A stretch of 64,000 nt of DNA from an uncultured Eggerthellaceae bacterium (lineage in GTDB: Bacteria > Actinomycetota > Coriobacteriia > Coriobacteriales > Eggerthellaceae). Below the pieces are notes generated by a model. That model searched no databases and had not been told where the DNA came from. It was given only the letters and a program-made list of their open reading frames with translations. How positions within the stretch are numbered: the first letter of the stretch is position 1; every line of letters begins with the position of its first letter. Made by a program: the position numbers and the translations under genes. Location of the stretch: contig CAJURZ010000005.1 in assembly GCA_910588905.1 (NCBI GenBank), forward strand, positions 37,781 to 101,780, given 5' to 3'. This document shows positions 44,375 to 53,112 of the stretch, piece by piece.

Positions 44375-45874
44375 ATGACTGAAGAGAAGACGATGCAGAC
44401 CCCCACATTCACTGTGACCATAGGTAACGGGGCTGCGAACCAGGCTGCGGAAGCGAAGATCCCCCAGCCTGCCAGCAAGGCGATGAAGTGGACGAATGGC
44501 AAGCAGACCATCGGCTATACGACCACAGCAGAACTGCTCCCTCTGCATACGGACGATGGCAAGCTCATCGGGCATATGTTCGCCCTGTCCTACGTATCCG
44601 ACCAGAAGGATAAGACCGACCGACCGGTCACGTTCTGCTGGAACGGAGGCCCGGGCGGCTCCTCTGCCATGGTGAACATCGGTGGATTGGGGCCGCGCCG
44701 CGTGCCCATCACCACCATCAACCAGCTACCGTGCCCTACGGCTCCGGAGGATAACCCCTATTCGCTGCTTCCTTCCACTGACCTGGTGTATCTGGATGCC
44801 ATGGGGACAGGGTATTCGAAGGTGGCCGAAGGCTATGACCCGAAGAAGGTCTGGGGCGTAGACGGTGACGCGGATGCCTTCATGCGCGGCATCGCCCAAT
44901 GGCTCACCACCCATGAGCGGTGGAACACTCCGCTGTATCTCTACGGCGAATCCTACGGCACCATGCGAAACTCCGTGCTGATGCGCGTGCTGGGGGAGCG
45001 GGGGATCGCGTTGACGGGCGTGATCGAGCAGTCCACCATCTTGGATTACGCGCCCACCCTTGCGGGCAATGACCTCTATTACATGGGCATGTTCCCGGTC
45101 TACGCTGCTACGGCCAACTACTTCGGCAAAGCGGGTCAGGGCGTGGATCAGTTCGAATGGTTCGACAAGGCCTGGAAGTTCGTGGACGAGAAGCTGGGCG
45201 GTGCGCTCATCGCCTCTGACTCCATCACCGAAGAGCAGGAGAAGGCATTGGCTGCTGAGATGTCTGAGCTGATCGGCCTTCCGGCTGACTTCATCCAGCG
45301 GAAGCACCTCCGCATCGAACTGGATACGTTCCGCAAGACCATCATGGCTGACGAAGGCTTGTTCACGGGCCGCTACGATACGCGCTTCACCGAGCCTGCT
45401 TATATGGACGTCCAGGGCGATAACGAGTTCTTCGCCGGTGAGGATCCGTCTGGTGATGCCATCATGACGCCCGATCAGTCTGCGTGGATGAAGCTCGTCC
45501 AAGAGACCGGCTTCAAGGGGTCGTCCATCAACATGCTCCTGTCCATGAAGGTGAATGAGGATTGGAATTGGACCCATCAGGCTCCTGGCACCATGGGCAG
45601 CCCCCAATGCCCCAATACGGCCTACGATATGGGCACGGCTCTGCGCCGCAACCCCTTCTGCCGTGTGCTCTTCTTCGGGGGCATCCACGATGCTGCAACA
45701 CCCTTCTGGAACGTGAAGCATTCCATCTCCAAGATGTTCCTGCCTGAATCCATCACCAGCCGCATCGAATATAAGGTGCACGAGAACGGCCATATGGCCT
45801 ATGAGGATCAGCCTACCTTGGAGAAGATGATCCCGGAGCTGACCGAGTTCTACGAGAAGCGCCATCACGTGTAA
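44375..45874 (+). CDS. S10 family serine carboxypeptidase-like peptidase
   Basis: A 499-residue alpha/beta hydrolase of the serine carboxypeptidase family. Visible are CWNGGPGGSSAMVNIGGLGPR (oxyanion region), the nucleophile Ser193 in YLYGESYGTMR, Asp439 in FFGGIHDAATPF and His473 in HENGHMAYED. No signal peptide is present, unlike secreted or vacuolar relatives, so it should act on peptides in the cytoplasm. GGGAAAGGAA precedes the ATG. It lies between the permease and the C45-type hydrolase. Confidence 0.9.
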   Translation: MTEEKTMQTPTFTVTIGNGAANQAAEAKIPQPASKAMKWTNGKQTIGYTTTAELLPLHTDDGKLIGHMFALSYVSDQKDKTDRPVTFCWNGGPGGSSAMVNIGGLGPRRVPITTINQLPCPTAPEDNPYSLLPSTDLVYLDAMGTGYSKVAEGYDPKKVWGVDGDADAFMRGIAQWLTTHERWNTPLYLYGESYGTMRNSVLMRVLGERGIALTGVIEQSTILDYAPTLAGNDLYYMGMFPVYAATANYFGKAGQGVDQFEWFDKAWKFVDEKLGGALIASDSITEEQEKALAAEMSELIGLPADFIQRKHLRIELDTFRKTIMADEGLFTGRYDTRFTEPAYMDVQGDNEFFAGEDPSGDAIMTPDQSAWMKLVQETGFKGSSINMLLSMKVNEDWNWTHQAPGTMGSPQCPNTAYDMGTALRRNPFCRVLFFGGIHDAATPFWNVKHSISKMFLPESITSRIEYKVHENGHMAYEDQPTLEKMIPELTEFYEKRHHV

Positions 45875-45922
45875 GGGTGGTGTCGATCCATTCCACTGTT
45901 GGGTGTGCAAGCGTTGATCTGA

Positions 45923-45948
45923 AGGGACGAGAACCTGTTCCCGTCCCT
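45923..45948 (+). other. Intercistronic stem-loop 3 (S10 / C45)
   Basis: AGGGACG-A-GAACCTGTTC-C-CGTCCCT: a 7-bp stem, one mismatch, then a short GAAC/GTTC stem. It lies 27 bases before the next start codon. Confidence 0.7.
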
Positions 45949-45974
45949 GCGCAGAAGGTGAAAGGACGAACGTC

Positions 45975-47333
45975 ATGTTGAATGCAGAACAGCAAGCCGT
46001 AGTGGACCATGCTCAGGTCCAACAGAAGAACGGCTGGCAACATTTGAAGGTCAAGGGCACGCCCTATGATTGCGGGTTCCAGGAGGGATACCTTCTGGTT
46101 GACGAATACAAGGATGCCTTGCGCGTGTATAGGTTCATGACCCTTGAGACCTTCGGCAAGGATTACGATTGGTTCGCTGAGCAATCCATCCGCCTCCATG
46201 GGTCCATGATCCCCGAGCGATACGCCCAGGAGCTCCAGGGCATGGCTGACGGGCTCACGGCAGCCGGTCTGGATACCACATTAGAGGATATGATCGCCTG
46301 GAACGATTGGATGGAGATCACCGGATACTGGTGGCCGCAGAACGCAGGCAAGATCATGGCTCGGCCGCTCATGAAGACGCATCGCAAAGAGCACTGCTCC
46401 GCTATTGCGGCTACCGGTTCTGCCACGGTGGACGGAAAGCCCTATCTGGGCCACGAGAGTTTCGATGAGTTCTGGAGCGGTCAATACTTCAACGTGTGCA
46501 AGCACGTGGAGCCGGACGAGGGCTACGCTTTCGTCATGCAGGCATCAGCGCCTTGCATGCTGTCCTCCATGACGGACTTCTACGTGACGGCAGCTGGCCT
46601 GAACGTGACCGAGACCACCCTTGCGGGTTTCGATCGCTACAGCGATGAGGGTATGCCGGAATGGGTGCGCATCCGTGATGCCATCCAATTCTCCAACACC
46701 ATCGACGAGTTCGTGAAGCGCTTGAACAAGGGCAACAACGGTGGCTATGCCAACGCATGGCTCATCGCTGACCACAACACCGGCGAGATAGCCCGCTTCG
46801 AACAGGGGCTGGAGTTCACCAGCCTCGAGCGTACGAAGGACGGAACGTTCTTCGGTTGCAACGCCGTGTTCGATCCGCGCATCCGCAACCTGGAATGCAA
46901 GGACAACGGCTTCAACGACCCGCGTCAGCAGACGGGTGCGCGTCGTCAGAGGTGGATGGAGCTCATCGACCAGTACTACGGCAAGATCGACCTGGAGGTC
47001 GTCAAGAAGATGCTGGCGGACACCTACGACGTGTATCTCGGCTACGATTGCCCCTCCAGTCGTGATATCTGCGCCCACTATGACGTGGATCCGCAGTACT
47101 ACGCCGATGATCCTGATGCCGTATGGAACATCCCGTTCTACCCCGCTGGCTCATGCGACGCCAAGGCTGCTGGGCCCGATGACGTGAAGCCCATGAATAT
47201 GTGGGGCCGCTACGGACGGGCGGACGGGGTCGAGTTCAACGCCAAGGATTTCATGGATCAGCATCCGCTTTGGAAGTGGATGGATGGGTATCTGCAGGAT
47301 AGGCCCACCCAACCGTGGACGCTGTTCGATTAG
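45975..47333 (+). CDS. C45-like autoproteolytic acyltransferase/hydrolase
   Basis: A 452-residue Ntn-hydrolase-like protein. The predicted self-cleavage site is KEHCSAIAATGSATVDGKP with Cys141 as the new N-terminal nucleophile, followed by YLGHESFDEFW as in the C45/acyl-CoA:6-APA acyltransferase and phospholipase B-like groups. Other conserved parts are GFQEGYLLVDEYKD and NGGYANAWLIADHNTGEIARFE. No signal peptide is seen. It could be an amidase or peptide hydrolase; phospholipase B-like activity is the main alternative. GAAAGGA precedes the ATG. Confidence 0.8.
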   Translation: MLNAEQQAVVDHAQVQQKNGWQHLKVKGTPYDCGFQEGYLLVDEYKDALRVYRFMTLETFGKDYDWFAEQSIRLHGSMIPERYAQELQGMADGLTAAGLDTTLEDMIAWNDWMEITGYWWPQNAGKIMARPLMKTHRKEHCSAIAATGSATVDGKPYLGHESFDEFWSGQYFNVCKHVEPDEGYAFVMQASAPCMLSSMTDFYVTAAGLNVTETTLAGFDRYSDEGMPEWVRIRDAIQFSNTIDEFVKRLNKGNNGGYANAWLIADHNTGEIARFEQGLEFTSLERTKDGTFFGCNAVFDPRIRNLECKDNGFNDPRQQTGARRQRWMELIDQYYGKIDLEVVKKMLADTYDVYLGYDCPSSRDICAHYDVDPQYYADDPDAVWNIPFYPAGSCDAKAAGPDDVKPMNMWGRYGRADGVEFNAKDFMDQHPLWKWMDGYLQDRPTQPWTLFD

Positions 47334-47343
47334 CGGCATCCTC

Positions 47344-47362
47344 AAGGCGCAACAAGCGCTTT
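47344..47362 (+). other. Intercistronic stem-loop 4 (C45 / pepC)
   Basis: AAGGCGC-AACAA-GCGCTTT: a 7-bp stem with one G-T pair, 47 bases before the pepC start codon. Confidence 0.55.
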
Positions 47363-47408
47363 GTGACTCGATAGAAGACGAAATGCCAATGGGAAGGAGC
47401 TGGTGGAG

Positions 47409-48758
47409 ATGAAGCTCTCCAAGGAACAGATCAAGAAGATGTCAGAAGACTACGGGAAGATGTGCTGTCAACATGTGGCCCAGCGCGCCGTCACCAAGAA
47501 CGGCATCCTGGAGTCCGCGGAAAGCGTAGAGGTGCTCAAGCGCATGAGCCCTCCGAACTTCGCGTTCTCCATTGATGTGGATAGCCAGGCTGTGGCCAAC
47601 CAGAAGATGTCTGGCCGCTGCTGGATGTTCGCTTGCCTGAACGTGCTGCGCTTCCATATCGAGAAGGAGCTCGATCTGCCGAAGGGCACATTCGAGCTGT
47701 CCCAGGCGTATCTGGCGTTCTACAGCAAGCTAGAGCGCGCCGCTTGGTTCCTGGAGCACATGGTCGCCACAGCTGACAAGCCGCTGGATGACCGTGAGGT
47801 GGATTGGCTGATCTCAACGCCCATGGCTGACGGTGGTGACTGGGATATGGTCGCTGCTCTGGTGAAGAAGTACGGCGTGATACCCCATGAGGCCATGGCT
47901 GAGACCCACTGCACCAATGACACCGCTGAACTGAACACGGTGCTCTCGCATCTGCTGCGCCAAGATGCCATCAAGCTGCGCCAGATGGCCAATGAGGACA
48001 AGGACACCGAAGCCACTCAGCTAGAGATGCTGAACGAGGTGTATCGTGTGCTGGCCGTATGCTTCGGCGAGCCGCCTGAGAAGTTCGACTTCACCTATGT
48101 TGACAGCAAGGGAAAGTACCACGCTGATCTGGATACCACCCCGCTGGACTTCCTGAAGAAGTACGTGAAGATAGACTTGGATGACTACGTGGGCATCATC
48201 AACGTACCCGGTGAGGGCAATCCCTATGGCCACGTGTTCGCTGTTCAGGATTCCGACCAGATCCCTGAGCGCCGCAACCTCTATGTCAACGTGCCCATGG
48301 ATGAGCTGAAGGGCTACGTCATAGAGTCGCTCAAGGCGGGCGACCCCGTGTGGTTCGGCTCTGACGTCCTGCAATGGTGCGACCGCAACGCTGGCGTCAT
48401 GGCTCATGACCTCTTTGATCTAGAAGGGCTCTTTGGCGTGAAGTTCGATATGGACAAGGCCCAGCGCTTCGCCATGCACGAGAGCTTGCCCACTCATGCC
48501 ATGACCATCGCAGGTGTGGACATCAAGGACGGGAAGCCCACCAAGTGGAAGATCGAGAACTCTTGGGGCACGGAGAATGGTGGCAAGAAGACGGGCAACA
48601 ACGGGTACTTCGTGTGCTCCGATGAGTGGTTCGACAACTTCGTGTACGAGGTTGCCATCCCCAAGAAGCTGCTGAAGCCCGAAACGCTGAAGGCGCTGGA
48701 TTCCGAGCCTATCGTGTGGCCGTTCTGGAACACCTTCAACCCAGTCAGCAACCTCTAG
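47409..48758 (+). CDS. pepC: Aminopeptidase C (C1B family, bleomycin hydrolase-like)
   Basis: A 449-residue cytoplasmic papain-fold aminopeptidase. The catalytic set is complete: Gln and Cys71 in ANQKMSGRCWMFA, His363 in LPTHAMTIAG and Asn384 in KIENSWGTENG. Length matches hexameric PepC/bleomycin hydrolase. ATG 47409 is favoured over GTG 47403 because GGAAGGAG sits at better spacing. It completes the cytoplasmic peptide-degrading set encoded after the two permeases. Confidence 0.95.
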   Translation: MKLSKEQIKKMSEDYGKMCCQHVAQRAVTKNGILESAESVEVLKRMSPPNFAFSIDVDSQAVANQKMSGRCWMFACLNVLRFHIEKELDLPKGTFELSQAYLAFYSKLERAAWFLEHMVATADKPLDDREVDWLISTPMADGGDWDMVAALVKKYGVIPHEAMAETHCTNDTAELNTVLSHLLRQDAIKLRQMANEDKDTEATQLEMLNEVYRVLAVCFGEPPEKFDFTYVDSKGKYHADLDTTPLDFLKKYVKIDLDDYVGIINVPGEGNPYGHVFAVQDSDQIPERRNLYVNVPMDELKGYVIESLKAGDPVWFGSDVLQWCDRNAGVMAHDLFDLEGLFGVKFDMDKAQRFAMHESLPTHAMTIAGVDIKDGKPTKWKIENSWGTENGGKKTGNNGYFVCSDEWFDNFVYEVAIPKKLLKPETLKALDSEPIVWPFWNTFNPVSNL

Positions 48759-48809
48759 CCCTCGGCATTTCCGTACTCGGCCTCTACGGGTGATGTATCA
48801 GGTTGCCTG

Positions 48810-48924
48810 TAGAGACCGATCACCTGGGGCAACCTTGCGCGTAGGGGCGGATCCAGATCCGCCCCTTTTGCGCCCGGGTGAACCATGCATGTCAGGTTGC
48901 TGTAGGGGCGGACCGTGGTCCGCC
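48810..48924. repeat. Three dispersed palindromes with shared linkers
   Basis: A half copy TGTAGAGACCGATC (48809-48822), CGTAGGGGCGGATC-CA-GATCCGCCCC (48840-48865) and TGTAGGGGCGGACC-GT-GGTCCGCC (48901-48924). The linker CGCCCGGGTGAACCATGCA (48871-48889) recurs with small changes at 48933. No gene is seen in the 320-base gap apart from the TetR promoter. Confidence 0.8.
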
Positions 48925-49018
48925 TGAGGTGCACCCGGGTGAACCATGCAGAACAGGATGCTACCCAGCGGATGGCTGCCAGATGGTCGGGTCATTGACG
49001 GTTCGCTCGATCTGTTCA

Positions 49019-49046
49019 TTGACGGGGTGTTAATCAGAACGATAGT
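49019..49046 (+). promoter_or_regulatory. Putative promoter of the TetR-DUF5692 unit
   Basis: TTGACG (49019-49024), 16 bases, GATAGT (49041-49046). The phrase TCATTGACGG occurs twice, 25 bases apart (48992 and 49017), which could mark repressor binding. Confidence 0.4.
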
Positions 49047-49078
49047 CTTCTCCGTGAGCATTCGAAAGAGGGAAGCTG

Positions 49079-49681
49079 ATGGCCGAGCAGCAGAAAAGAG
49101 AGCAACGACACCGTGCTGATGTAGCCGATCTCCGCAGGCTTGAGATCATCGCTGCGGCTCGTGAGCTGTACGAGGAGAAGGGCCTCTCCAAAACCTCTGT
49201 GCAAGACATCACTAGTCGGGTGGGTGTGACGCGCACCTTGTTCTATCACTACTTTTCCGACAAGGATGCTGTTACCTCGGCTGTTCTGGATGACTATATC
49301 GATGACTACGTGGAGGCGCTGACCTATTGGAACGAGGGCCGCAGCGAAGGCGAGATAGACAAGGCGCTGTTCTCGGTGATCAAGCTGCTGCGTCTGGGCC
49401 TCTTTGAGGAGGATCCCTTCCATAAGGCCTTGGCTTCTCAGGAGAACGCCGCGCTGTACCTGGAATTCATCAATCGCGTGGCCGATCATGCAGCCCACTA
49501 CATCATCCAGACCACTGTGCAGGATTATGCCGCTCTTCATGAGATACGGATCAAGCACCTCTATGAGACTTTCACTGTGCTCATCGTGGGTGTGATCGGG
49601 TATCTGCGCCAGCACCCGGATGCTGATGACGCTGTCATCGCCGACGTGATCGCGCAGACGCTCCATATGGATAGGCCGTAA
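49079..49681 (+). CDS. TetR/AcrR family transcriptional regulator
   Basis: A 200-residue regulator. The N-terminal helix-turn-helix reads IIAAARELYEEKGLSKTSVQDITSRVGVTRTLFYHYFSDKDAV, the standard TetR pattern. The C-terminal ligand and dimer domain is helical without a recognised subfamily motif. GAGGGAAG precedes the ATG. It is followed after 18 bases by the DUF5692 membrane protein, so it likely controls its own two-gene operon. Confidence 0.92.
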   Translation: MAEQQKREQRHRADVADLRRLEIIAAARELYEEKGLSKTSVQDITSRVGVTRTLFYHYFSDKDAVTSAVLDDYIDDYVEALTYWNEGRSEGEIDKALFSVIKLLRLGLFEEDPFHKALASQENAALYLEFINRVADHAAHYIIQTTVQDYAALHEIRIKHLYETFTVLIVGVIGYLRQHPDADDAVIADVIAQTLHMDRP

Positions 49682-49699
49682 GGAAAGGAAGGAACGGAA

Positions 49700-50842
49700 A
49701 TGCTCTTCGACGTCTATGGTCCCCACGCGCTCTACCAGTGGACCGGGCTCATCCTGGTGCTGGTGGTGCTCATCTTGCTGAACGAGTTCGCACGCCGTAC
49801 GAAATTCGGTGGCTGCTTCATGTTCTTCGGTGTCTGCGGTGCCATGACCGTGTACTGCTTAGCGGTGGAGATCGGCGCTGCCATGGGTGCCGAATGGGCA
49901 CTGAACAACCCTACCCATACGGATATGAATAGCTGGTTCCATTACGCGAAGGTCTATGCGGCTACAGCGGGGTGCATCGGCTTCATGATGCTGAAGTATT
50001 CGTGGGGCAAGGTGGGCCGTTCGCACTGGTTCAAGGCATTCCCGTTCATCATCGTGGCCATCAATATCTTGATCGCTGTGGCATCTGATTTCGAGAGCGC
50101 TTTCCGTGCCTGGGGTACGAGCTGGGTATCCACCGAAGGCGTGGTACTGAACGGTGGCTGGCATAATGTGTTCAATGGCGTAGCGGGCCTTCTGAATATC
50201 GCCTGCATGACCGGGTGGTTCGGCATCTATATCTCCAAGAAGCGCCAGGATATGCTCTGGCCTGACATGACTTGGGTCTTCATCATCGCCTATGACCTGT
50301 GGAACTTCTGCTATACCTATAATTGCCTGCCTACTCATTCCTGGTATTGTGGCATTGCGCTTCTGTTAGCACCTACCATTGCAGGCTTGCTGTGGAACAA
50401 AGGCGGCTGGATCCAGAATCGTGCGTTCACGCTGGCCATGTGGTGCATGTTCGCTCAGATGGTGCCCATGTTCGTGAACGACTCCATCTTCGCTGCGCAA
50501 TCGGTGAATGATCCCGCTGTTAACACCGTTGTCTCTCTGATAGCGCTGTTCGCGAACATCGCGGCGCTGGCCTACATCATCTACCGCTCCAAGAAGCTCA
50601 AGGTGAACCCCTACAAGCAAGAGGTATTCGTGGGTACGAAGGATTTCCGCGAGGCAATGGAACGTCGGGCAGATACAGCTTACCTGCTCGAGACTATGCC
50701 GAAGACGGCAACCTCAGCAGAGATAGCCGAGATGGTGGCTTACAACGAACTGCCCATAGACGGTAGCGTAGGGTATGTGTATGTGGCGAAGGATGCTGCG
50801 GACGATGTTGCTGTGGAGGTGGAGACACAGCGGCGCGAATAG
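49700..50842 (+). CDS. DUF5692 family membrane protein
   Basis: A 380-residue polytopic membrane protein with about eight helices between residues 10 and 300. Aromatic-rich conserved segments include YDLWNFCYTYNCLPTHSWYCG and GTSWVSTEGVVLNGGWHNVFNG. A soluble C-terminal tail of about 80 residues follows. The match is to DUF5692, whose function is unknown. It is paired with a TetR regulator, which is typical of transporters or stress proteins, but no transport motif is visible. Confidence 0.75.
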   Translation: MLFDVYGPHALYQWTGLILVLVVLILLNEFARRTKFGGCFMFFGVCGAMTVYCLAVEIGAAMGAEWALNNPTHTDMNSWFHYAKVYAATAGCIGFMMLKYSWGKVGRSHWFKAFPFIIVAINILIAVASDFESAFRAWGTSWVSTEGVVLNGGWHNVFNGVAGLLNIACMTGWFGIYISKKRQDMLWPDMTWVFIIAYDLWNFCYTYNCLPTHSWYCGIALLLAPTIAGLLWNKGGWIQNRAFTLAMWCMFAQMVPMFVNDSIFAAQSVNDPAVNTVVSLIALFANIAALAYIIYRSKKLKVNPYKQEVFVGTKDFREAMERRADTAYLLETMPKTATSAEIAEMVAYNELPIDGSVGYVYVAKDAADDVAVEVETQRRE

Positions 50843-50868
50843 CTTCCTGGCAAGAAGCTTCACCCTGG

Positions 50869-50899
50869 ACGAACGCGCCCCTTCCGGGCGCGTTCGTTT
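50869..50899 (+). terminator. Rho-independent terminator
   Basis: ACGAACGCGCCC-CTTCC-GGGCGCGTTCGT followed by TT: a perfect 12-bp stem 26 bases after the DUF5692 gene. Confidence 0.85.
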
Positions 50900-50957
50900 A
50901 CCGTGATGAGGTCAGAGTCGTGGCTCGAGTGCACCTGCGGACCCTCTTGGTTCATTG

Positions 50958-51031
50958 CGTAGGGATCGAACACGTTCGATCCCTACGGGTGATGCTGTAG
51001 GTCCTGCGTGGGGGCGGATCCAGATCCGCCC
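50958..51031. repeat. Two dispersed palindromes
   Basis: CGTAGGGATCGAA-CACG-TTCGATCCCTACG (50958-50987, complete with both outer arms) and GCGTGGGGGCGGATC-CA-GATCCGCCC (51006-51031), followed by TTTTTGCGCCCGG. Confidence 0.8.
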
Positions 51032-51049
51032 TTTTTGCGCCCGGTCTCC

Positions 51050-51928
51050 TTAGCTATGGATGCGCACGTGCTCCAGATACTGCTCGAAGGTGCGCACAGC
51101 CAAGCTGGCGCTCTTCTGGTTGCGCACGGCGAACCCGATCTCACGGATGGCATCCACGTCCAGGGGGCGTATGGCCAGGTCATAGGGCACGCGCTCAAGG
51201 ATCAGCTCCGGCAGGATGCTCACCCCAAGGCCGCTTTCGATCATGGCCATGATCACGTAATCATCCCGGGTCTTCAGGCGGATCTCCGGCACGATGCCTG
51301 CTGTGCGGAAGAGGTCTGCCACCATGGTGTCCGTGCCCTTCTCGTCAAGCAAGAACGGCTCGTTCGCCAGATCAGCCAGCTTCACGATGCGCTTCTTCGC
51401 CAAGGGATGCTCCGGGGGCAGCACGGCCAACAGCCGGTCTGATCCCAAGGATATGGTGTCGAAGCTCTCCTCGATGGGCAGGGGGAGGAAGCCGCAGTCC
51501 ACGCGGCCTGAGGCGATCCATTCCCGGATCTCAGCATAGTTCCCGATGACCAGCTCGTAGTCTATGCCGGGGTAATCCTCCTGAAGGCGCTCGATGACGC
51601 TGGGGAGCCATTGCGCTGCCACGCTGGAGAATGTCCCGATGCGGATGATGCCCGCCGTGAGCCCGGAGAGGCGGTCCACCTCCATCTGAAGGTTGCGTTG
51701 CTTCGTGCACACATCGCGCACGAAGGGGAGCAGGACGCGCCCTTCTCCGGTGAGCTCGACACCGCCCCGGCCGCGCACGAGCAGTCGGATGCCCCAACCC
51801 TTCTCCAGCTCCGCGATCATGCGCGAGACTCCTGATTGGGTATAGGACAGCGCCTCGGCCGCGCGGGTGAAGCTGCCCAGGTCCACCGTCTCGATGAAGG
51901 CCTCATACTTCTGCAGCGTGCTCTCCAT
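51050..51928 (-). CDS. LysR family transcriptional regulator
   Basis: A 292-residue regulator. The N-terminal winged helix (QKYEAFIETVDLGSFTRAAEALSYTQSGVSRMIAELEKGWG) is classic LysR. The C-terminal substrate-binding domain starts near residue 90 (GIIRIGTFSSVAAQWLPSVIERLQEDYPGI). ATG 51928 follows GCGAGG. It is divergent from the EamA exporter gene, the usual LysR arrangement, so that gene is the probable target. Confidence 0.93.
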   Translation of the reverse strand: MESTLQKYEAFIETVDLGSFTRAAEALSYTQSGVSRMIAELEKGWGIRLLVRGRGGVELTGEGRVLLPFVRDVCTKQRNLQMEVDRLSGLTAGIIRIGTFSSVAAQWLPSVIERLQEDYPGIDYELVIGNYAEIREWIASGRVDCGFLPLPIEESFDTISLGSDRLLAVLPPEHPLAKKRIVKLADLANEPFLLDEKGTDTMVADLFRTAGIVPEIRLKTRDDYVIMAMIESGLGVSILPELILERVPYDLAIRPLDVDAIREIGFAVRNQKSASLAVRTFEQYLEHVRIHS

Positions 51929-51981
51929 GGCATACCTCGCTCTGACCTCTGTTCCATTCCAAATACTCATGCAAATGATAA

Positions 51982-51991
51982 CGAATATTCG
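51982..51991. promoter_or_regulatory. Palindrome in the LysR/EamA divergent region
   Basis: CGAATATTCG, a perfect 10-base palindrome in an AT-rich stretch 54 bases from the LysR start; a candidate regulator site. Confidence 0.4.
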
Positions 51992-52182
51992 CTTTCATTC
52001 TAGTGCGTCCCATGGTTTACTATCCCGGCACTGAGAAACGCACGAGAAACGAACCACCCAGCGGGCGCGCACGGTCGTGCGAGATGCTCGCTCCAAAGGG
52101 ATTCGAATCGCATAGCAAAGCAACCGGACGCCATGCCCGCGGGGAACCCGTGACGCTTGGGCTCTGGAGAGAAGGAGGAGCC

Positions 52183-53070
52183 GTGCAGCATACGCTCAAA
52201 TACCTCGCATCGTTGTTCATCTTCGGGTTCAATGGGATCTTCGCCAGCTACGTGGATGCTACGAGCACCCAGATCGTCTTCCTGCGCGTGCTGATCGGCT
52301 CCGTTGTCCTTCTGGGTGCCTTCGCCATCACCCGCAAGCGCTGGACCTTCCCAGATCATAAGCGCGCCTTCGGGTTCTTGGTGCTGTCAGGCTGCGCCAT
52401 GGGTCTGCAATGGCTGCTCCTCTTCGAGGCATTCAACCATATCGGGGTGGGGATGGCTACGCTGCTCAACTATTGCGGCCCCATCATCGTGATAGCCCTG
52501 GCACCCTTCGTGTTCAAAGAGCGCATGACCTGGAATAAGATGCTGGGCATCCTGGTGGTCATCGGCGGCGTGCTGCTGCTGAACGGCACCGCCACCGGCT
52601 CTCTTGATCTGGTGGGCATCCTCTGCGGGTTGGGGGCGGCCGTGCTCTACGCCGTCATGGTGACCTTCTCCAAGAAGGCCTCCGCCATCCAGGGCCTGGA
52701 GAACACCACCATCCAGATCCTCTCAGGGCTGGCCATCGTGTTCGTGGTGCTGCTGGTCAAGGGAGAGGCTCAGGTGAGCTTGCCGCTGTATAGCGTGCCC
52801 GCCATGTTGGAACTGGGTATCGTGGGAACGGGAGCGGCTTGCCTGCTGTACTTCTCTGGCATCGGCACCATGAACGCCCAATCTGTAGCCGTGCTGGGCT
52901 ATCTGGAGCCGCTGGGGGCCGTGGTGCTCTCTGCCATCATCCTGGGCGAGGCCATGACGGGGCTCCAGCTGGTGGGCGTGGCGTGCATCATCGGCGGCGC
53001 TTGCCTCGCGCAGATGAAGCCGCCCGCGCGGACCCTGCTGAAGGGGTGGGCGAAGCGGCAGATCGCCTAA
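52183..53070 (+). CDS. EamA/DMT family transporter
   Basis: A 295-residue protein with about ten membrane helices in two EamA repeats. The first contains VFLRVLIGSVVLLGAF and LNYCGPIIVIALAPFVFKERMTWNKMLGILVVIGGVLLL. The second contains NAQSVAVLGYLEPLGAVVLSAIILGEAMTGLQLVG, the repeated family signature. Probably a metabolite exporter; substrate unknown. GTG 52183 is chosen because AAGGAGGAG precedes it and the first helix starts there, although the frame is open upstream. Confidence 0.9.
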   Translation: MQHTLKYLASLFIFGFNGIFASYVDATSTQIVFLRVLIGSVVLLGAFAITRKRWTFPDHKRAFGFLVLSGCAMGLQWLLLFEAFNHIGVGMATLLNYCGPIIVIALAPFVFKERMTWNKMLGILVVIGGVLLLNGTATGSLDLVGILCGLGAAVLYAVMVTFSKKASAIQGLENTTIQILSGLAIVFVVLLVKGEAQVSLPLYSVPAMLELGIVGTGAACLLYFSGIGTMNAQSVAVLGYLEPLGAVVLSAIILGEAMTGLQLVGVACIIGGACLAQMKPPARTLLKGWAKRQIA

Positions 53071-53112
53071 CGTCGTTCCGTGGCATAATGAGGCCATTCG
53101 AAAGGAGCCTCT

